Shown here: positions 41,365 to 44,752 of the stretch, in pieces | Position numbering within the stretch: the first letter of the stretch is position 1 | How the letters are laid out: each line of letters starts with the position of its first letter | Origin: a bacterium | GTDB lineage: Bacteria; Patescibacteriota; Patescibacteriia; S139-126 | Direction: 5' to 3' | DNA: 44,752 bases | Assembly (NCBI GenBank): GCA_030666865.1 | Contig: DAOUWZ010000001.1 | Location: forward strand, 1 to 44,752 | Notes under the pieces: generated by a model | What the model was told of the DNA's origin: nothing | Database searches by the model: none | What the model saw: only the letters and a program-made list of their open reading frames with translations | Made by a program: the position numbers and the translations under genes

Positions 41365-41997
41365 ATGAAAGAAAAACCATGGCGTTCACCTGCTTTAAAA
41401 AATGAAGGAATTATAGATAAAGAAGAACAAGAAAAACACCTTAAAAGATCTATAGCAAATAGTCCAACAAAAGGTCATTTAATAAAACAAGATAATACTG
41501 CTCAACCAGCTGGTAAACGAACAAACGATACGTTTGGTGGTATTCCACTAGAAGATATTTACGAAGATGAAAAAGATTTAGCTAGAGTAAATGCCAATGA
41601 AAAATTATCAGCCAAAAGAAAAAAAGAAGATCCTGCAGATGAAGAAGCTATTGGTACAGAAGGTTATAATGAAAAACAAGAAGCTGAGCTTAATGAAGAA
41701 ATTGATCCATACGAACTTATTGATGAAGAAGAAAATACAGAAATAAATGAACGATTACAAAAAGAAAAAATTACTGAAGTCAAAAAACAAAGAAAACAAC
41801 AAATGATTGATAGTAAAAGAAAAATCATTCAGACGATTCAGGAAGAAAAAAGCGGATCAAACCCTAAACTCAAAACTCTAGAAATCACTCCAAAAAATGA
41901 AAACCAAATATACCGTAAAAAAGATTTAAATTATATGGAAAAACTACTGATAAAATTCAAAATAAAAAAAGATAAAAATATAAATAAAGCTGCTTAA
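41365..41997 (+). CDS. Charged, low-complexity protein of unknown function
   Basis: 210 residues, very rich in Lys and Glu. It has no hydrophobic core segment, signal peptide or cysteine. A disordered N-terminus (MKEKPWRSPALKNEG) contains the folded-looking patch TFGGIPLEDIYEDEKDLARVN (written here as TFGGIPLEDIY and EDEKDLARVN). A long predicted helix or coiled coil runs from about 100 to 160, with a basic C-terminal tail (LLIKFKIKKDKNINKAA). No family recognised. No clear ribosome binding site, but codon use is like the neighbours and a terminator follows 20 nt after the stop. It lies between tRNA-Cys and polA. Confidence 0.65.
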   Translation: MKEKPWRSPALKNEGIIDKEEQEKHLKRSIANSPTKGHLIKQDNTAQPAGKRTNDTFGGIPLEDIYEDEKDLARVNANEKLSAKRKKEDPADEEAIGTEGYNEKQEAELNEEIDPYELIDEEENTEINERLQKEKITEVKKQRKQQMIDSKRKIIQTIQEEKSGSNPKLKTLEITPKNENQIYRKKDLNYMEKLLIKFKIKKDKNINKAA

Positions 41998-42017
41998 AAT
42001 AAATTTCTAAATTAAAT

Positions 42018-42052
42018 ACAAAAATGCTACCATTAAAGGGTGGTATTTTTGT
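42018..42052 (+). terminator. Terminator of the charged protein gene
   Basis: ACAAAAAT and ATTTTTGT with inner TACCA/TGGTA around TTAAAGGG. The T-run lies in the right arm and it is nearly symmetrical, so it may act in both directions. Confidence 0.65.
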
Positions 42053-42069
42053 AAATATAATTAAATATC

Positions 42070-42097
42070 GTAATGACAGAGCAGTGCTCTGTCACTA
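42070..42097. repeat. GACAGAGC palindrome, copy 3, in the polA leader
   Basis: GTAATGACAGAGC, AGT, GCTCTGTCACTAC. It ends 11 nt before the polA ATG, where a ribosome binding site would be expected. Confidence 0.85.
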
Positions 42098-42108
42098 CAA
42101 ATTTATAC

Positions 42109-44752
42109 ATGACTAAACAAAAAAAGGACAAATTAATAATTATCGATGGTAACGCCCTACTACACAGAGCTTTTCATGCTATTCCCCCGCTAACCACTAA
42201 AGACGGAGTAATGGTCAATGCAGTTTATGGATTTGTTACTATTTTGATGCGAGTAATGAAAGACCTAAAACCAACCCATGTAACTGCTACTTTTGATCTG
42301 AAAGCGCCAACTTTTCGCCATAAAGAATATGAGGAATACAAAGCTCATCGGGTAAAACAACCTGATGAACTATATGATCAATTACCTTTGATAAAAAAAA
42401 TAGTAAAAGCTTTTAATATCCCAATTTATGAAATAGAAGGATTTGAAGCTGATGATATTATTGGCACTGTCAGCAAGCAACTGGATCCAATAGATAATAT
42501 TGAATCTTATATTATTACTGGCGATTTAGACGCTTTGCAGTTGGTGGATGACAACACCAAAGTATATACTTTGAAAAAAACAATCGCTGATACTATTATC
42601 TACGATGAGGCGGAAGTAATCAAAAAATATGATGGACTAAAACCTTGCCAACTTATTGATTATAAAGCCCTACGCGGAGACCCGTCTGACAATATTCCTG
42701 GGGCGCGAGGAATTGGTGAAAAAACTGCCATAGAACTTCTTAATGAATTCAAAACCCTGACGGATCTTTATAAAAAATTCAAAAAATCAAATAAAATAAA
42801 ACCAAGAATTAAAGATTTGCTAACTGAATATGAGGACGATGCTTGGTTATCGCAAAAATTAGCTACCATTGTTACCGATGTGCCAATTAATTTCAATATT
42901 GAAGATTGCTTGTTTACCGGGGTAGATAAAAATAAAACAGTAAAAATATTTCAAGAATTGGAATTCAGAACTTTATTGGGGAAAATACCAGAACTTGAAT
43001 CTAAATTAAAAGTTGATGATAATCCGGCAACAAAAACGACTACCAAAAATAAGTATAAATTGATAGCTGATAATAAAAAATTTCAAACTTTTTTAAACCA
43101 ACTAGCTAAACAAAAAATATTTGCAATTGATACTGAAACTTCTGGACTAGATCCGCTGACTTGTGAACTGATTGGGATTAGTATCTCTTGGAAGCCCGAG
43201 GAGGCATATTATATTGATTGGCAATCTATAAAAAATGCTAACCTAGAGCCATTAAAAAAAATATTAGCCGATGAAAACATAAAAAAAATCGGTCATAACA
43301 TAAAATTTGATATGGCAATTTTGGAAAATGCTAACCTGCCCCTACAAGGAGCTGATTTTGACACTATGATCGCAGCTTATTTGATAAATCCGGGAGAAAG
43401 AAGATTTAAACTAGATAATTTAGCTTTTAGTGAATTTGGGCATCAAATGATTCCAATTGAATACTTAATTGGTAAAAAAGGCAAAGGTCAGCTGACTATG
43501 GATCAAATTGATAAAGAGAAAATATATGACTATGCTTGTGAAGACGCTGATTATACTTTCCGGCTCTACGAAATTCTAGAAAAAAATCTAAAGAAAAAAC
43601 AACTGGGTGAACTTTTTAAAAATATTGAAATGCCGCTGATTCCTGTTTTACTTCTGATGGAAAAGAATGGTGTCAAAATAAATAAAAAATATTTGAGCAA
43701 AATTGAGAACCTAGTCAGTAAACAAATCAAAGCTCTGGAAAAAAATATTTATAAATTATCAGGTGAAGAATTTAATATTGCTTCTCCTAAACAATTGAAA
43801 GAGATATTATTTACTAAACTTAATATTTCTACCGAGGGCCTGAAAAAAACCAAAACTGGTGTATCTACTGCAGCCGGGGAATTGGAAAAAATGAAGGACC
43901 TACACCCAATCATTCCATTGATTTCTGAATATCGAGAACTAGCTAAACTAAATTCCACTTATATCAAGGCTCTACCAGAACTGATAAATAAAACTACAGC
44001 CAGAATTCATACCAGTTACAACCAAACCATCACCGCCACAGGCAGACTATCATCTTCAAATCCAAATTTGCAAAATATTCCGATTCGCACTCCGCTTGGC
44101 AAAAAAATCCGCGGGGCGTTTATTGCTGACAAAGGTAATAAACTAATTACGGCTGATTATTCTCAAATAGAACTCAGAGTAGTGGCCCATCTGTCAGAAG
44201 ACCAAAATATGATCAATGCTTTCAAACAAAATAAAGATATTCACCAAACTACGGCGGCTTTTATTTTTGATGTACCGTTTGATAAAGTTGATAGCGATAT
44301 GAGACGCAAAGCCAAAGAGGTTAATTTTGGCATTATGTATGGTATGGGCGCTTTTGGTCTGGCACAAAGAACTGGCATTTCCCGGTTTGAAGCTAAAGAA
44401 TTTATTGACCGTTATTTTGCCAAATATGCCAAAATGAAAAAATATACTGAGGATATTATTACCAAAGCTCATGAACTCGGGTTTGTAAAAACACTTTTTG
44501 ATCGAGTTAGGTACCTGCCAGACATAAATTCCAGCATGGCGATGGTGCGCAACGCCGCTGAACGAGCTGCTATCAACCTCCCTATTCAAGGTACTAGCGC
44601 TGATATCATGAAACTAGCCATGATTGCGGTTTATCATAAACTACAAACAGAAAAATTAACTGCTAAGCTCATTATGCAGGTTCATGATGAATTAATTTTG
44701 GAAGTTCCGAAAAATGAAGTAGGAAAAATATCTAAACTACTAAAACAAGAAA
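42109..44752 (+). CDS. polA: DNA polymerase I (partial, runs off the window)
   Basis: 881 codons are visible; the frame is open at the right edge. The N-terminal 5'-nuclease domain has LIIIDGNALLHRAFHA, EGFEADDIIGT, TGDLDALQLV and RGDPSDNIPGARGIGEKTA. The 3'-5' proofreading domain looks active: D341 and E343 in FAIDTETSG, HNIKFDMAIL, and YACEDADYTF. Polymerase motif A is DYSQIELRVV (D683), motif B RRKAKEVNFGIMYG, with the Phe that discriminates against dideoxynucleotides, and motif C QVHDELILEV (H859-D860). Only about 40-60 C-terminal residues should be missing. The ATG has no classical ribosome binding site; a palindrome occupies that position. Confidence 0.97.
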   Translation, partial: MTKQKKDKLIIIDGNALLHRAFHAIPPLTTKDGVMVNAVYGFVTILMRVMKDLKPTHVTATFDLKAPTFRHKEYEEYKAHRVKQPDELYDQLPLIKKIVKAFNIPIYEIEGFEADDIIGTVSKQLDPIDNIESYIITGDLDALQLVDDNTKVYTLKKTIADTIIYDEAEVIKKYDGLKPCQLIDYKALRGDPSDNIPGARGIGEKTAIELLNEFKTLTDLYKKFKKSNKIKPRIKDLLTEYEDDAWLSQKLATIVTDVPINFNIEDCLFTGVDKNKTVKIFQELEFRTLLGKIPELESKLKVDDNPATKTTTKNKYKLIADNKKFQTFLNQLAKQKIFAIDTETSGLDPLTCELIGISISWKPEEAYYIDWQSIKNANLEPLKKILADENIKKIGHNIKFDMAILENANLPLQGADFDTMIAAYLINPGERRFKLDNLAFSEFGHQMIPIEYLIGKKGKGQLTMDQIDKEKIYDYACEDADYTFRLYEILEKNLKKKQLGELFKNIEMPLIPVLLLMEKNGVKINKKYLSKIENLVSKQIKALEKNIYKLSGEEFNIASPKQLKEILFTKLNISTEGLKKTKTGVSTAAGELEKMKDLHPIIPLISEYRELAKLNSTYIKALPELINKTTARIHTSYNQTITATGRLSSSNPNLQNIPIRTPLGKKIRGAFIADKGNKLITADYSQIELRVVAHLSEDQNMINAFKQNKDIHQTTAAFIFDVPFDKVDSDMRRKAKEVNFGIMYGMGAFGLAQRTGISRFEAKEFIDRYFAKYAKMKKYTEDIITKAHELGFVKTLFDRVRYLPDINSSMAMVRNAAERAAINLPIQGTSADIMKLAMIAVYHKLQTEKLTAKLIMQVHDELILEVPKNEVGKISKLLKQE

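Noticed and set aside
44194-44589. Minus-strand ORF of 131 codons
   Set aside because: Antisense of the highly conserved polymerase domain of polA.

Overview
The window is an AT-rich, gene-dense chromosomal segment. It carries rpoB-rpoC, a nearly complete purine pathway, a tRNA cluster and the 5' part of polA. Compact spacing, 4-nt stop/start overlaps, a MurE-like ligase without its N-terminal domain, a FemAB-type ligase, fused enzymes and many short GC-rich palindromes in an AT-rich background all fit a Candidate Phyla Radiation (Patescibacteria) genome, probably Parcubacteria-like. This placement is inference from gene content and style; no 16S gene is present.

Layout. 1-714: debris of an IS200/IS605-type element and a nested palindromic element. 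715-8135 (-): rpoB and rpoC behind a good -35/-10 pair. 8431-12573 (-): Mur ligase, DUF1003 membrane protein, nucleotidyltransferase, FemAB-like ligase and ruvA. 12695-15286 (+): small membrane protein and uvrB. 15359-15535 (-): a 58-codon membrane peptide with its own promoter, ribosome binding site and terminator. 15816-34227 (-): purine block, in transcription order guaA, folD, nudix, purA, purL, purM, purQ-purS fusion, purC, purE, purB, purF, purD, purN, purH, with one small + strand gene inside. 34294-36904 (+): guaB and a nucleotidyltransferase-TruB fusion. Then rpsT (+), holA (-), tRNAs Ile, Phe, Pro, Gly and Cys (+), a few small genes, and polA running off the right edge.

The purine genes together cover PRPP to IMP and on to AMP and GMP. 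FolD supplies the formyl-folate chemistry used by PurN and PurH. PurK is absent, and PurE has the sequence signature of the class II (CO2-using, animal-type) AIR carboxylase that does not need PurK. PurS is not a separate gene; a duplicated PurS-like region is fused to the C-terminus of PurQ.

The most unusual signal is a population of short palindromes that behave like mobile elements. They lie in frame inside guaA, purL, purQ-S and probably purD. They interrupt the D-loop and T-loop of a second tRNA-Phe copy, the T-loop one as an exact 20-bp insertion. They nest in the centres of larger inverted repeats, and they begin exactly at the CCA end of several intact tRNA genes. I read this as insertion of palindromic DNA into hairpin loops, resembling Rickettsia palindromic elements and REP/Y1-transposase systems. 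The mechanism is a hypothesis; the insertions themselves can be read in the sequence.
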